From NCBI RefSeq assembly GCF_032670585.1, contig NZ_JAVQHL010000005.1:8615-72614 (forward strand): DNA of 64,000 nt, given 5' to 3'. Positions 17,323 through 25,264 of this stretch are shown here, one piece after another. The notes beneath the pieces were generated by a model that searched no databases, was not told the origin of the DNA, and worked only from the letters and a program-made list of their open reading frames with translations. A program made the translations under genes and the position numbers. Source of the stretch: Ostreiculturibacter nitratireducens. GTDB taxonomy: Bacteria > Pseudomonadota > Alphaproteobacteria > Rhodobacterales > Rhodobacteraceae. The first letter of the stretch is position 1, and each line of letters begins with the position of its first letter.

Positions 17323-18561
17323 CTATCCTCCTGGCTTCGCTATGGTCACCTGCGTCACGTCGCAGTTTTGACCCTCGAACGCGCCCGCGCAAGAGCAGAG
17401 ATAGAAGTTCCACATCCGCCGGAACCTTTCGTCGAAGCCCATGTGGACGATTTCGCCCCAGGCCTCGTTGAAGCTGTCGTGCCAGCGGCGCAGCGTCTGC
17501 GAATAGCTCTTTCCGAACTCGTGCGAGCCGACAAGCGTCAGCCCCGCCTTTGCGATCTCGGCGCGCAATGCCGAGGGGCTCGGCAGCATTCCACCCGGAA
17601 AGATGTACTTCTGGATGAAGTCCACGCCCTTCCGATAGGCCTCGAACCGCCGGTCCTGCACGGTGATGATCTGCAGCGTCGCCCGTCGGCCGGGCTTCAG
17701 CCGCTCTTTGACCGCATCGAAATAGACCGGCCAGTATCTTTCCCCGACCGCCTCGAACATCTCGATCGAGGCGATGCCGTCATAGCTGCCCCTCTCGTCG
17801 CGGTAGTCGCGCAGGACGATCTCGACCCGGTCCGACAGCCCCGCCTTCGCCATGCGTTCCACCGCGTAGTCGCGCTGTTCCTTCGAGATCGTCAGGCCCG
17901 TTACCCTCAGCCCCCGCTCTCTGGCGGCATACTCGGCAAAGCCGCCCCAGCCGCAACCGATTTCCAGGACGTGCTCTCCCGGCTTCACGCCCATCGCATC
18001 GACGAGGGCCGCGTATTTCGCCCTCTGCGCCGCTTCGAGGCTCTCCTGCCCGGTCTCGAACAGGGCCGAGGAATAGGTCATCGTGTCGTCGAGCCACAGC
18101 CGGTAGAAGTCGTTTCCGAGGTCGTAGTGGTAGGCGATGTTCTTCTTCGCCTGCCGCCGCGAGTTCGAACGCAGGAAGTGGCGTAGCCGCTCCCAGGCGC
18201 GCACGACCCCCATGCCCGGAAACCCGTCATAGATCTCGTCGTTGTCCGCGTGGACAAGGTCCATGAAGGCCATGAGGTCCGGGCTGGACCAGCCGCCTTC
18301 GAGGTAGGCATCGCAGAAGCCGAGATCCCCCTCGCGGATCAGCCGCGCAAAAACGTCGGCATCGTGGATCACGATTTCGGCCACGGGACCCGGTGCCCTG
18401 CCCTCGGCCCGGAACCGCCGGCCGTCCGGCAGCACGAAATCGAGCCGGCCGCATTTCATCGTTTTCGCGACAGCGAATGCGCGCGCGAAGTACCGCGGCA
18501 GGCCGGTTTCTCCGTCCGTCGAGGTCCGGATCTTGGCTCCATTCACCATGTCGAGCGTCAT
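17323..18561 (-). CDS. cfa: Cyclopropane-fatty-acyl-phospholipid synthase
   Basis: A 412-residue SAM-dependent enzyme that adds a methylene bridge to unsaturated phospholipid acyl chains at the membrane surface. Landmarks: YHYDLGNDFYRLWLD, TMTYSSALF, the SAM-binding LEIGCGWGG, then EMFEAVGE, FIQKYIFPGG and the closing QTLRRWHDSF. ATG 18561 is chosen because GGGAGGAA lies directly upstream; the more upstream ATG at 18573 would put that site inside the gene. It lies 58 bp after the photolyase gene. In R. sphaeroides, photolyase and cfa genes are reported in the RpoE singlet-oxygen regulon, so this pair may respond to photo-oxidative stress; that link is from memory. Confidence 0.9.
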   Translation of the reverse strand: MTLDMVNGAKIRTSTDGETGLPRYFARAFAVAKTMKCGRLDFVLPDGRRFRAEGRAPGPVAEIVIHDADVFARLIREGDLGFCDAYLEGGWSSPDLMAFMDLVHADNDEIYDGFPGMGVVRAWERLRHFLRSNSRRQAKKNIAYHYDLGNDFYRLWLDDTMTYSSALFETGQESLEAAQRAKYAALVDAMGVKPGEHVLEIGCGWGGFAEYAARERGLRVTGLTISKEQRDYAVERMAKAGLSDRVEIVLRDYRDERGSYDGIASIEMFEAVGERYWPVYFDAVKERLKPGRRATLQIITVQDRRFEAYRKGVDFIQKYIFPGGMLPSPSALRAEIAKAGLTLVGSHEFGKSYSQTLRRWHDSFNEAWGEIVHMGFDERFRRMWNFYLCSCAGAFEGQNCDVTQVTIAKPGG

Positions 18562-18619
18562 TCTTCCTCCCATCCCCAAGGCTACCGTTAACCGGAAGCT
18601 CCTTATTTCATCAAGTTTT

Positions 18620-20062
18620 TCAGTTCGCGGCCGCCGCCTCGCGCCGAAGCGCATCGTAGGCCGCAAGCGCCCGCGCACGTCCTTCGGACAGTTCGACCAG
18701 TCGTCGCGGATATCTCTGATCCGGCGCAAGGGCCCAGCTTTCCGGGCAGGCGGCGAAGAAATCCAGCGCCGTCCCGGGCGGGTCCTTCTGGCCTTCCGCG
18801 ATGAAGGCCCGCCGGTAGACGTGATCGGGGTCGAACTTCTCGGCCTGCGTCTCAGGGTTGAAAATGCGGAAATAGGGCGCGGCGTCGGGCCCCGAGCCTG
18901 CCACCCACTGCCATCCCATCGCGTTCGACGCCGGGTCCCAGTCCGTCAGGCAATCCTCGAACCATGCGAGGCCGACGCGCCAATCGGTCAGGAGGTGCTT
19001 CGTGAGGTAGGAGGCCACAATCATCCGGGCGCGGTTGTGCATCCGGCCGGTGACATACATCTCCCGCATCGCGGCATCGACGAAGGGCTCCCCCGTCATC
19101 CCGCGCCGCCAGCGTTCCGCATCCTCGTTGTCGGCCCGCCAGGGAAAGCCGTTCCAGTCCGGCCGCCAGTTGTCCCGCGCCATCTGCGGGAAATGGTGCA
19201 TCAGGTGCCAGGCGAACTCGCGCCAGACGAGTTCCTTCAGGAAATGCTCCGCGCCCCGCGCGCCCTCCTCGAAGGCGCGCCGCCCGGCGTGCCAGACCGT
19301 TCGCGGACCGATCTCGCCATAGGTCAGGTTTTCCGACAGCCCCGAAGTCGCCTCCGCCGCCGGGAAGTCGCGCCGCGAAGCGTAATCCCCAACCCGGTGA
19401 CGCATGAAGGTCGCAAGCCGCTGCAGCGCCACCTCCTCGCCCACGCCAGCATGCTTCTGAAGGACCGAAGCCCCCCGTCGCATCGCTTGCCCCATCGCCC
19501 AGTCGTCCAGCCGATCTGACGCCAGCCACGCTTCAGGCGCGCGGAGTTCTCTTGGCGCGGGCTCCGGCGCCGGAACTTCGCGTCCCTTCACCGCCCGCCA
19601 GTAGGGCGAATACACCTTGTAGGGCTCGCCCTGCCCGGTCGCGACCTCCCACGGCTCGAACAGCAGGTGGCCGGGGAAGCTCCGCGCGCCGAACCCCTCG
19701 GCCTTCAGCGCCGCCTTGATCTCCGTGTCCCGCGCTTTCGATTCCGGATCGTAGGCGCGCGACCACCAGACGTCCCTCGCCCCTGTCTCGGCAAGCAGCG
19801 CGCGCAGCGATGGAAGCGCCCGCCCACGCCGCAGGACCAGCCGACTGCCCACCGTCCCGATTCTTGCCGCGAAGGCGCCGACCGCTTCGCCGAGCCGCCA
19901 TTTGGGCGCTGCGCCGAGCCCTTCCACAACCTCCTCGTGCAGGAATACGGGGATCAGAACGCGCCCCGTCCGCACGGCTTCGGCAATCATCGGGTGATCG
20001 CCAAGACGCAGGTCGCGGCGGAACCACAGGAGGATGGGGGCGTCGGGATTTGTCTCGCTCAT
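18620..20062 (-). CDS. phrB: Deoxyribodipyrimidine photolyase
   Basis: A 480-residue cryptochrome/photolyase family protein that repairs cyclobutane pyrimidine dimers using light. The N-terminal alpha/beta domain starts at ILLWFRRDLRLGDHP. The C-terminal FAD-binding domain shows LSENLTYGEIGPR, ELVWREFAWHLMHH, GMTGEPFVDAAMRE, TGRMHNRARM and LTDWDPASNAMGWQW. Length is normal for class I CPD photolyases. ATG 20062 is preceded by GGAGAGA. It heads the minus-strand run continuing into cfa, trgA and trgB, which looks like a light/oxidative stress module. Confidence 0.93.
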   Translation of the reverse strand: MSETNPDAPILLWFRRDLRLGDHPMIAEAVRTGRVLIPVFLHEEVVEGLGAAPKWRLGEAVGAFAARIGTVGSRLVLRRGRALPSLRALLAETGARDVWWSRAYDPESKARDTEIKAALKAEGFGARSFPGHLLFEPWEVATGQGEPYKVYSPYWRAVKGREVPAPEPAPRELRAPEAWLASDRLDDWAMGQAMRRGASVLQKHAGVGEEVALQRLATFMRHRVGDYASRRDFPAAEATSGLSENLTYGEIGPRTVWHAGRRAFEEGARGAEHFLKELVWREFAWHLMHHFPQMARDNWRPDWNGFPWRADNEDAERWRRGMTGEPFVDAAMREMYVTGRMHNRARMIVASYLTKHLLTDWRVGLAWFEDCLTDWDPASNAMGWQWVAGSGPDAAPYFRIFNPETQAEKFDPDHVYRRAFIAEGQKDPPGTALDFFAACPESWALAPDQRYPRRLVELSEGRARALAAYDALRREAAAAN

Positions 20063-20146
20063 TCTCTCCTTACGTGGCGCGTCCGTCCCCGGTTCACTCG
20101 CCGCCGCCCTGGCAGCCGCGGAAACGGCTTCCGGCGCGCGCCCCCT

Positions 20147-21382
20147 TCAAAGCACGTCGTCCAGAGCGAGGATCAGCCGCGCCACCTCGGTCTTCGTCGT
20201 GTAGTGAACGAAAGACAGCCTCAGTACGCCCCGATCGAGGGCGACACCCATCGCCTTCAGGGGTCGCACGGCATAGAAATCCCCCGCCCAGCAGTTGATG
20301 CCCTTCGCGGCAAGCGCGGCCGAAACCGGCTCCGCCGGACGGTCAAGCGCCACGGCGACGGTCGGGGCCCGCAGCTTCGCGTCAGCGGGCCCGATCAGAC
20401 GCACATCCTTGCGGCCGGAGAGATAGTCGAGAAGCGGCTGCAGCAGCTTTTCCTCGTGCGAGCGCATGAGGTCGTGGACCCGCGCCGCCCGCTTCGTGAT
20501 GCCCTCGATAGGTGCGAAGTGGTGGTCGTGCACTTCCTCGAAGTAGTCCACGAGGCCGGCCGAAGCCGCGACCTGCGCGTGGTCAGGCCCCGCGGGCGTG
20601 AACCGCTTGTAGATCGCGCCGGCGTTGAACCAGTGGCCCTGGCAGGGCAAGCGCTCGCCCAGCGCTCGCCTGACCACCATGATTCCCTGGTGCGGCCCAT
20701 AGACCTTGTAGGCGGAGAAGAGGTAGATGTCGGCCTTCAGCGCGCCCACGTTCGGCAGTCCGTGCGGCGCGTAACTGACCCCGTCCACGCATGTCACGGC
20801 ACCCGAGGCATGAGCCATGCGGACGATCTTCGCGACCGGGTTGATCTCTCCGATCACGTTCGAGCAATGGGGGAAGCACACCAGCCGCACCTTCTGGTCC
20901 GCGAGAAGCGGCGCGAGGTCCGCCGGGTCGAGATGCCCCGTCTCCGGGTCGATCCGCCATTCCCGTATCTCGAACCCCTCCTCGCCCAACCGCCGCCACG
21001 GGCCGGAATTCGCCTCGTGGTCCTGATTCGTGACGACGATCGCCGAACCGGGCTCGAGCCCTTTCCGGAAAGCCTGCGCCAGAACGTAGGTGTTTGCGGT
21101 GGTCGAGGGGCCAAAGCTCACCTCGTCGGTCTCAACGCCCAGCATGGCGGCGAGTCTTTTGCGCGCCTCGTCCATCTCCTCCCCACCCGCACGCGCGGCG
21201 GCATAGGGCGCGTAGGGCTGAACCTTCCTTTCCGTGTAGAACCGCGTCAGCCGGTCGATCACGTGACGGCAGGCATAGCTTCCCCCCGCATTCTCGAAAA
21301 ACGCCTGATCCTTCAGCCCCGGAACGGAAAAGGCCGGGAACTGCGCGCGGACGAAATCCGTATCAAGTTCAGTGCGTTTCAT
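20147..21382 (-). CDS. Class V aminotransferase / cysteine desulfurase-like protein
   Basis: A 411-residue PLP-dependent protein of aminotransferase class V. The PLP lysine sits in FSAYKVYGPHQG; VSYAPHGLPNVG holds the usual aspartate/histidine region, and the N-terminal DQAFFENAGGSY matches the family opening. Members include cysteine desulfurases and lyases. It lacks neighbouring isc/suf genes, so it is unlikely to be the housekeeping IscS or SufS. It is separated from the methyltransferase gene upstream by 44 bp and may be co-transcribed with it. Specific substrate unknown. Confidence 0.78.
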   Translation of the reverse strand: MKRTELDTDFVRAQFPAFSVPGLKDQAFFENAGGSYACRHVIDRLTRFYTERKVQPYAPYAAARAGGEEMDEARKRLAAMLGVETDEVSFGPSTTANTYVLAQAFRKGLEPGSAIVVTNQDHEANSGPWRRLGEEGFEIREWRIDPETGHLDPADLAPLLADQKVRLVCFPHCSNVIGEINPVAKIVRMAHASGAVTCVDGVSYAPHGLPNVGALKADIYLFSAYKVYGPHQGIMVVRRALGERLPCQGHWFNAGAIYKRFTPAGPDHAQVAASAGLVDYFEEVHDHHFAPIEGITKRAARVHDLMRSHEEKLLQPLLDYLSGRKDVRLIGPADAKLRAPTVAVALDRPAEPVSAALAAKGINCWAGDFYAVRPLKAMGVALDRGVLRLSFVHYTTKTEVARLILALDDVL

Positions 21383-21426
21383 TCATTTCCTCATACTCGG
21401 TCACAACTCGGCGCCCTGGAGGCGCT

Positions 21427-22209
21427 TCAGAATGGCTTACGGCCAAGCAGATGGTGGGGGCAATGCTCTCCCGATTCCAGGACCGGCAGCATGGCCTCCC
21501 AGGTCTCGATCTGGCGGGCGATCTCGGCCTTGCCCGACAATGCCTCGAACCGCGACCGCTCGGGGCCGGTCAACCGGGCAAGCTCGCGCCTCGCCTCCTC
21601 GCGGTACCAGGGGTTCCGGTTCCGAAGCGACACGTCGACGAATCCGGCCTCCGTCAGCGCCCGCTCGTAGCGCGCCGGGCTTTCCAGCGCGAAGTCCAGG
21701 TCCTCGCATTTCAGGTAATGGGCCATTGCCGGCGAAGGTTCCCCGTCATGCGAGATCATCCAGTCCGAACCGACGAACCATCCGCCAGGCTTCAGGACAC
21801 GGAACACCTCTCGCGCCAGCGCGGCCTTGTCCGGGACGTGGAGAATCGCCTCCTTCGAAAAGACCACGTCGAAACTCTCCGCCGGGAAGGGCAAAGGCCC
21901 CGGAGCGGTCTCGACGATGTCGATGCGGTCGGCCAACCCCTTGCGTGCCACGAACTCCCGCGCCGCGCGGCAAACGTCGGGCTCCACATCCATGCCGGTG
22001 ACATGGCGCGCACCGTGTTCCGCCACGAGAAGCGCGGTGACCCCGCCCGCCCCGCAACCGATGTCGAGAACGTCCTTGCCCCTCAGGTCCATTCCCTCGA
22101 GCGCCCGCGCGACCTCGGCCGCCCCGCCGGGCGACAGGAAGCCCTCGCCCCAGATCGCTGCAAGAAACGCGATGTGCGTGTCATCGTAGTTCATGTCCGC
22201 CGTGCGCAT
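21427..22209 (-). CDS. Class I SAM-dependent methyltransferase
   Basis: A 260-residue methyltransferase. The SAM motif is VLDIGCGAGG near residue 47, followed by an acidic residue in GMDVEPD and post-motif LKPGGWFVGSDW. The wording DVVFSKEAILHVPDK is like small-molecule N- or O-methyltransferases (phosphoethanolamine or tocopherol type). ATG 22209 is used; an internal ATG at 22194 (MNYDDTH) is an alternative and neither has a clear ribosome site. It is divergent from a polyamine-type binding protein, sharing a promoter region with inverted repeats. Substrate unknown. Confidence 0.75.
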   Translation of the reverse strand: MRTADMNYDDTHIAFLAAIWGEGFLSPGGAAEVARALEGMDLRGKDVLDIGCGAGGVTALLVAEHGARHVTGMDVEPDVCRAAREFVARKGLADRIDIVETAPGPLPFPAESFDVVFSKEAILHVPDKAALAREVFRVLKPGGWFVGSDWMISHDGEPSPAMAHYLKCEDLDFALESPARYERALTEAGFVDVSLRNRNPWYREEARRELARLTGPERSRFEALSGKAEIARQIETWEAMLPVLESGEHCPHHLLGRKPF

Positions 22210-22234
22210 CGAGGAGCCACCTGCCTGACAAATG

Positions 22235-22287
22235 TAGCTGTTGCTGTGGCCAAGTCTTAACAGGCGCTTGAGGTGGCGCCACAGCTA
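22235..22287. promoter_or_regulatory. Nested inverted repeats in divergent promoter region
   Basis: Two overlapping pairs of perfect arms: TAGCTGT (22235-22241) with ACAGCTA (22281-22287), and GCTGTGGC (22243-22250) with GCCACAGC (22278-22285). They lie between the methyltransferase (minus) and the binding protein (plus), so they could be a shared operator or an RNA hairpin in the binding-protein leader. No regulator gene is adjacent. Confidence 0.4.
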
Positions 22288-22331
22288 TTCTAGCCTCTTC
22301 ACCGGTCCACTCACTTTCCGAAAGGATTCTG

Positions 22332-23375
22332 ATGAAATTCCGTGCCATTCTGCTCGCGTCGGCCACGGCCGTCGCATTCCCGGCCTTCGCCGCCGATCCC
22401 GACCTCCTGGTTTTCGACTGGGCCGGGTTCGAGGATGAAGGGCTCCTTCAATCCTACATCGAAAAGCACGGCACAGGTCCGACCTATGCCTTCTTCGCCG
22501 ACGATGACGAGGCCTACCAGAAAATGGCGTCGGGCTTCAAAGCGGACGTCGCGCACCCCTGCTCGCAGATGGTATCCAAGTACCGCGACGCCGGCCTGAT
22601 CGAGCCCTGGGACGTGAACCGTATCCCGGAATTCGGCAACATCGAGCAGCGCTTCCTGAACTCCTCGATCTTCAAGGACGACACCGGCGTCTGGTACATC
22701 CCGACGGACTACGCCTACACCGCCATCGCCTACAACAAGGACGAAGTTCCGGAAGCGGACGTCTCCACGCTCCAGGTCTTCACGAACCCGGCCTACGCGG
22801 GCCGCGTCTCGCTGCCGGACAACACCGACGACGTCTGGGCCCTGGCGCTTCTTGCCACTGGCGTGACCGACTGGACCGAAGTCTCCGACGAGCAGTTCCA
22901 GGCCGCGGCCGACTGGCTGCGCACCGCGCATGAGAACGTCCGCGCCTACTGGGCGGACCCATCGGAAATGGCGCAGCTGATGGCGTCGGGCGAAGTGCTC
23001 GTCTCCTGGTCGTGGAACGATGGCGTGACGCTCCTGCGCGAGGAAGGTTTCCCGATCGGCTTCCAGCGCACCCCGTCCGAGGGCGCCTCGAACTGGTTCT
23101 GCGGCTACGTCAACTTCAAGGACGCGCCCGGCTCCGAGGACAAGGCCTACGACTTCATCAACTCCTGGCTCGACCACCGTTCGGCCCAGGGGCTGCTGGA
23201 CGGCTTCGGCTATGCCCATTCGAACAACGCCGCCATGGCCGAGATCGCGCCCGAGGCGTTGGCCGAGGCCTTTGCCGACCCGATCGAGGGCACCTTCCTC
23301 ACCCAGACCCCGATGAACAACGAGATGCGCGAGCGCATGCTCGAGGAGTTCGAGAAGATCAAGGCCGGCTTCTGA
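22332..23375 (+). CDS. Extracellular solute-binding protein, spermidine/putrescine (PotD/PotF) type
   Basis: A 347-residue periplasmic binding protein. Residues 1-20 are a Sec signal peptide (MKFRAILLASATAVAFPAFA, cleaved after AFA). The mature part has the PotD-like opening LLVFDWAGF, then GVWYIPTDYAYTAIAYNKD, SLPDNTDDVW and LVSWSWNDGV. Such proteins bind polyamines or similar amines for an ABC importer, but no permease or ATPase gene is near, so it is an orphan here. It is monocistronic: a strong hairpin terminator follows 21 bp after the stop. The true ligand cannot be read. Confidence 0.85.
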   Translation: MKFRAILLASATAVAFPAFAADPDLLVFDWAGFEDEGLLQSYIEKHGTGPTYAFFADDDEAYQKMASGFKADVAHPCSQMVSKYRDAGLIEPWDVNRIPEFGNIEQRFLNSSIFKDDTGVWYIPTDYAYTAIAYNKDEVPEADVSTLQVFTNPAYAGRVSLPDNTDDVWALALLATGVTDWTEVSDEQFQAAADWLRTAHENVRAYWADPSEMAQLMASGEVLVSWSWNDGVTLLREEGFPIGFQRTPSEGASNWFCGYVNFKDAPGSEDKAYDFINSWLDHRSAQGLLDGFGYAHSNNAAMAEIAPEALAEAFADPIEGTFLTQTPMNNEMRERMLEEFEKIKAGF

Positions 23376-23396
23376 GCCAAGTCCTTGAAAGCAAAA

Positions 23397-23425
23397 GACG
23401 CCGTCCCCTTCTTGGGGGCGGCGTT
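23397..23425 (+). terminator. Intrinsic terminator after the binding-protein gene
   Basis: A 12-bp stem (23397-23408 with 23414-23425, arms GACGCCGTCCCC and GGGGGCGGCGTT, two G-T pairs) with loop TTCTT, then ATCATTT. The weak T tract is compensated by the strong stem. Confidence 0.75.
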
Positions 23426-23521
23426 ATCATTTCGGCTGGCGTCGTTCCGGACCCCTTCCGGCCCCGGATCTCCGTCAGCGAATTTTCCGCAGCAAACCAA
23501 GTATCTTCGGCGCGTCGATGC

Positions 23522-23550
23522 TTGCGAGTGGGCCGGGGCGACCCTATATT
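23522..23550 (+). promoter_or_regulatory. Sigma-70-type promoter of ssrA
   Basis: TTGCGA (23522-23527) and TATATT (23545-23550) separated by exactly 17 bp. A start near 23557 would put transcription at the beginning of the tmRNA acceptor piece. Confidence 0.7.
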
Positions 23551-23556
23551 CGACCT

Positions 23557-23876
23557 GTTGCGGGTTCGCCCGGGACTATGGACATAAACGCGCTCGTAAT
23601 AAGCGGATCGGACCCGGGGGCGGTACCCGGCGGCTCCACCAAAACCACCCTCGTTGGGGGAATCTGGGGCCGAAACAGGATCGACGAACGTCTAAAGGGG
23701 TTTGCTTTGTCCCGGTGAGGTACCACCGTTATCGGTCCGCAAAGTACAGTTGCCAACGACAACCGTGCTCCGGTCGCTCTGGCTGCGTAAGCAGCTCGGG
23801 TAACCGAAACCTAAAGCCCTTGCGCCTAGCAGCGTAAGGCGGGGCTCGCAGGCGCCTGGCAACAGAAGCCTGCACC
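23557..23876 (+). ncRNA. ssrA: tmRNA, circularly permuted two-piece form
   Basis: Alphaproteobacterial permuted tmRNA. The acceptor piece comes first: its T arm CCGGG-GGCGGTA-CCCGG is followed by acceptor strand CGGCTCC, discriminator A and CCA at 23639-23641. A ~24-nt intervening segment is removed in processing. The coding piece starts at 23666 with GGGGCCG, which pairs with CGGCTCC over 7 bp, followed by the conserved AAACAGGATCGACG. The tag reading frame GCC (23752) to TAA (23788-23790) encodes ANDNRAPVALAA. It rescues stalled ribosomes and tags proteins for ClpXP; sspB at 26620 is the adaptor. Exact 5' and 3' ends are estimates from the promoter and terminator. Confidence 0.93.
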
Positions 23877-23878
23877 TT

Positions 23879-23911
23879 CCGCCCCGGCAAGACCCGGTGG
23901 CGGCTTTTTTT
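23879..23911 (+). terminator. Intrinsic terminator of ssrA
   Basis: Outer stem CCGCC/GGCGG and inner stem CCGG/CCGG with one bulged T, loop CAAGAC, then C and seven T residues (23905-23911). Confidence 0.85.
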
Positions 23912-24016
23912 GGGGCAGGCCGGTCGGGTCGCCTGGCGCTTCACTCCCTGATAACCCTGCGCCGGTATCCTTTCTCGGACATGCCGGGGGACTTCCCCGA
24001 AGTCGGGAGTGAAACA

Positions 24017-24442
24017 ATGACCAAACTCGACCTGCTGAAGGACTGGTATCAGCGCGTCTATATCGACGGCGATCTCGAGGCGATCGACGACTACTTCGCG
24101 CCCCGCTCCACCGCCAGCGGCCTCATGGCCGAACTTCAAGTCGGCCCCGAGGATTTCCGCGAGTTGATACCCGCCGTCATGCGCCTGATCCGGGAGCCCG
24201 AGGTCGTGATCGACGCGCATCTCGATTCCGGCGACTGGCTCTGGGCCCTGGTGACGGTGAAGGCGAAATCGACCCGCTCGTTGTCGCCGGTGGAGTTCTC
24301 CGGCCAGGTCATGATGCGGGTGCAGGAAGGACGGATCGCGGAGGCGTTCAACCACTTCGACTTCATCACCTTCTTCGAGCAGCTGGAGCTTCTGCCGCCG
24401 CAGACCTTTGCGCTCTGCCTCTCCGGGGAAAGGCTGCACTAG
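24017..24442 (+). CDS. SnoaL-like / NTF2-fold protein
   Basis: A 141-residue protein with the alpha+beta cone pattern of the SnoaL/NTF2 superfamily: an N-terminal helix region LLKDWYQRVYIDGDLEAIDDYF, then DFRELIPAVM and the strand-rich half ending FNHFDFITFFEQL. Such proteins can be small isomerases, cyclases or plain binding domains, and no catalytic set can be assigned. ATG 24017 is chosen with GGGAGT 5-10 bases upstream; the upstream open frame overlaps the ssrA terminator region. It stands alone between ssrA and DUF1194. Confidence 0.7.
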   Translation: MTKLDLLKDWYQRVYIDGDLEAIDDYFAPRSTASGLMAELQVGPEDFRELIPAVMRLIREPEVVIDAHLDSGDWLWALVTVKAKSTRSLSPVEFSGQVMMRVQEGRIAEAFNHFDFITFFEQLELLPPQTFALCLSGERLH

Positions 24443-24490
24443 CCGCCGAATCCCTTTGCCCCGGGGCGGATCGCCCGGCAGACTGCCGCC

Positions 24491-25153
24491 ATGCCCAGCC
24501 GCTGCCTCATCGCGTTCCTCGCCCTGTTCGGGGCCGCCCCCGCGGTCACCGCGTGCGAAACCGCGCTGATTCTGTCCATCGACGTCTCGGGTTCGATCGA
24601 CGAGGGGGAATACCGGCTCCAGGCGGACGGAATCGCCACCGCGCTCTCCGATCCGGTCGTGGCGGAGGCCCTGGTTCGCGGGAAGGTCGCGCTGACCGTC
24701 CTGCAATGGTCGAACGCCGAGCAGCAGGCCGCATCACTCCCCTGGCGGAGGATGCTTTCACAGGAGGACGTCGCCGGCTTCGTCGCCTCCGCCGCAGCCA
24801 TGCCGCGCGCGTTCGAGGGCTCCGACACGGCCCCCGGAGACATGCTCCAATTCGCTTCCGAGCTTTTCTCCGACGTATCGGACTGCCGGCGCCGCGTGAT
24901 CGACGTCTCGGGCGACGGCCAGCAGAACACGGGCAGTTCCACCGCGCAGGCCCGAATGGCCCTGCACCGCAGCGGGATCATCATCAACGGCATCGCCATC
25001 GAGGACATGGGAGCGAGCCTTGCGATAACGGAATACTACCGCCGCTTCGTCATCACCCCCGGCGGTTTCGTGATGACTGCGCGTGGCCTTTCGGACTATG
25101 CCGAAACGCTTCGCGCCAAGCTCGTTCGCGAGCTGGCGCGGCCGATCGGGTGA
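24491..25153 (+). CDS. DUF1194 (von Willebrand A-like) secreted protein
   Basis: A 220-residue protein with an N-terminal signal peptide (CLIAFLALFGAAPAVTA, residues about 5-21). The following LILSIDVSGSIDEGEY has the metal-ion-dependent adhesion site D-x-S-x-S, and VIDVSGDGQQNTG is the second DUF1194 signature. The family is common in Rhodobacterales and of unknown role, probably protein binding in the periplasm. It lies 48 bp downstream of the SnoaL-like gene on the same strand. Confidence 0.82.
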   Translation: MPSRCLIAFLALFGAAPAVTACETALILSIDVSGSIDEGEYRLQADGIATALSDPVVAEALVRGKVALTVLQWSNAEQQAASLPWRRMLSQEDVAGFVASAAAMPRAFEGSDTAPGDMLQFASELFSDVSDCRRRVIDVSGDGQQNTGSSTAQARMALHRSGIIINGIAIEDMGASLAITEYYRRFVITPGGFVMTARGLSDYAETLRAKLVRELARPIG

Positions 25154-25264
25154 AGGCCGTCGCGCCGTCAAACGGCTGCCCGGTGTCAGAAGAATTCTTG
25201 GCATTTTCCATTATCAACAAGTAGTTGTCATGGGAAGCTTACACATCTTCTTAAGATCTACCCC

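Noticed and set aside
20063..20090. RpoE-like promoter TGAACC-N16-CGTAAG before the photolyase gene
   Set aside because: Tempting because photolyase and cfa belong to the RpoE regulon in Rhodobacter, but the start would fall inside or after the ribosome-binding site, leaving no room for translation initiation.
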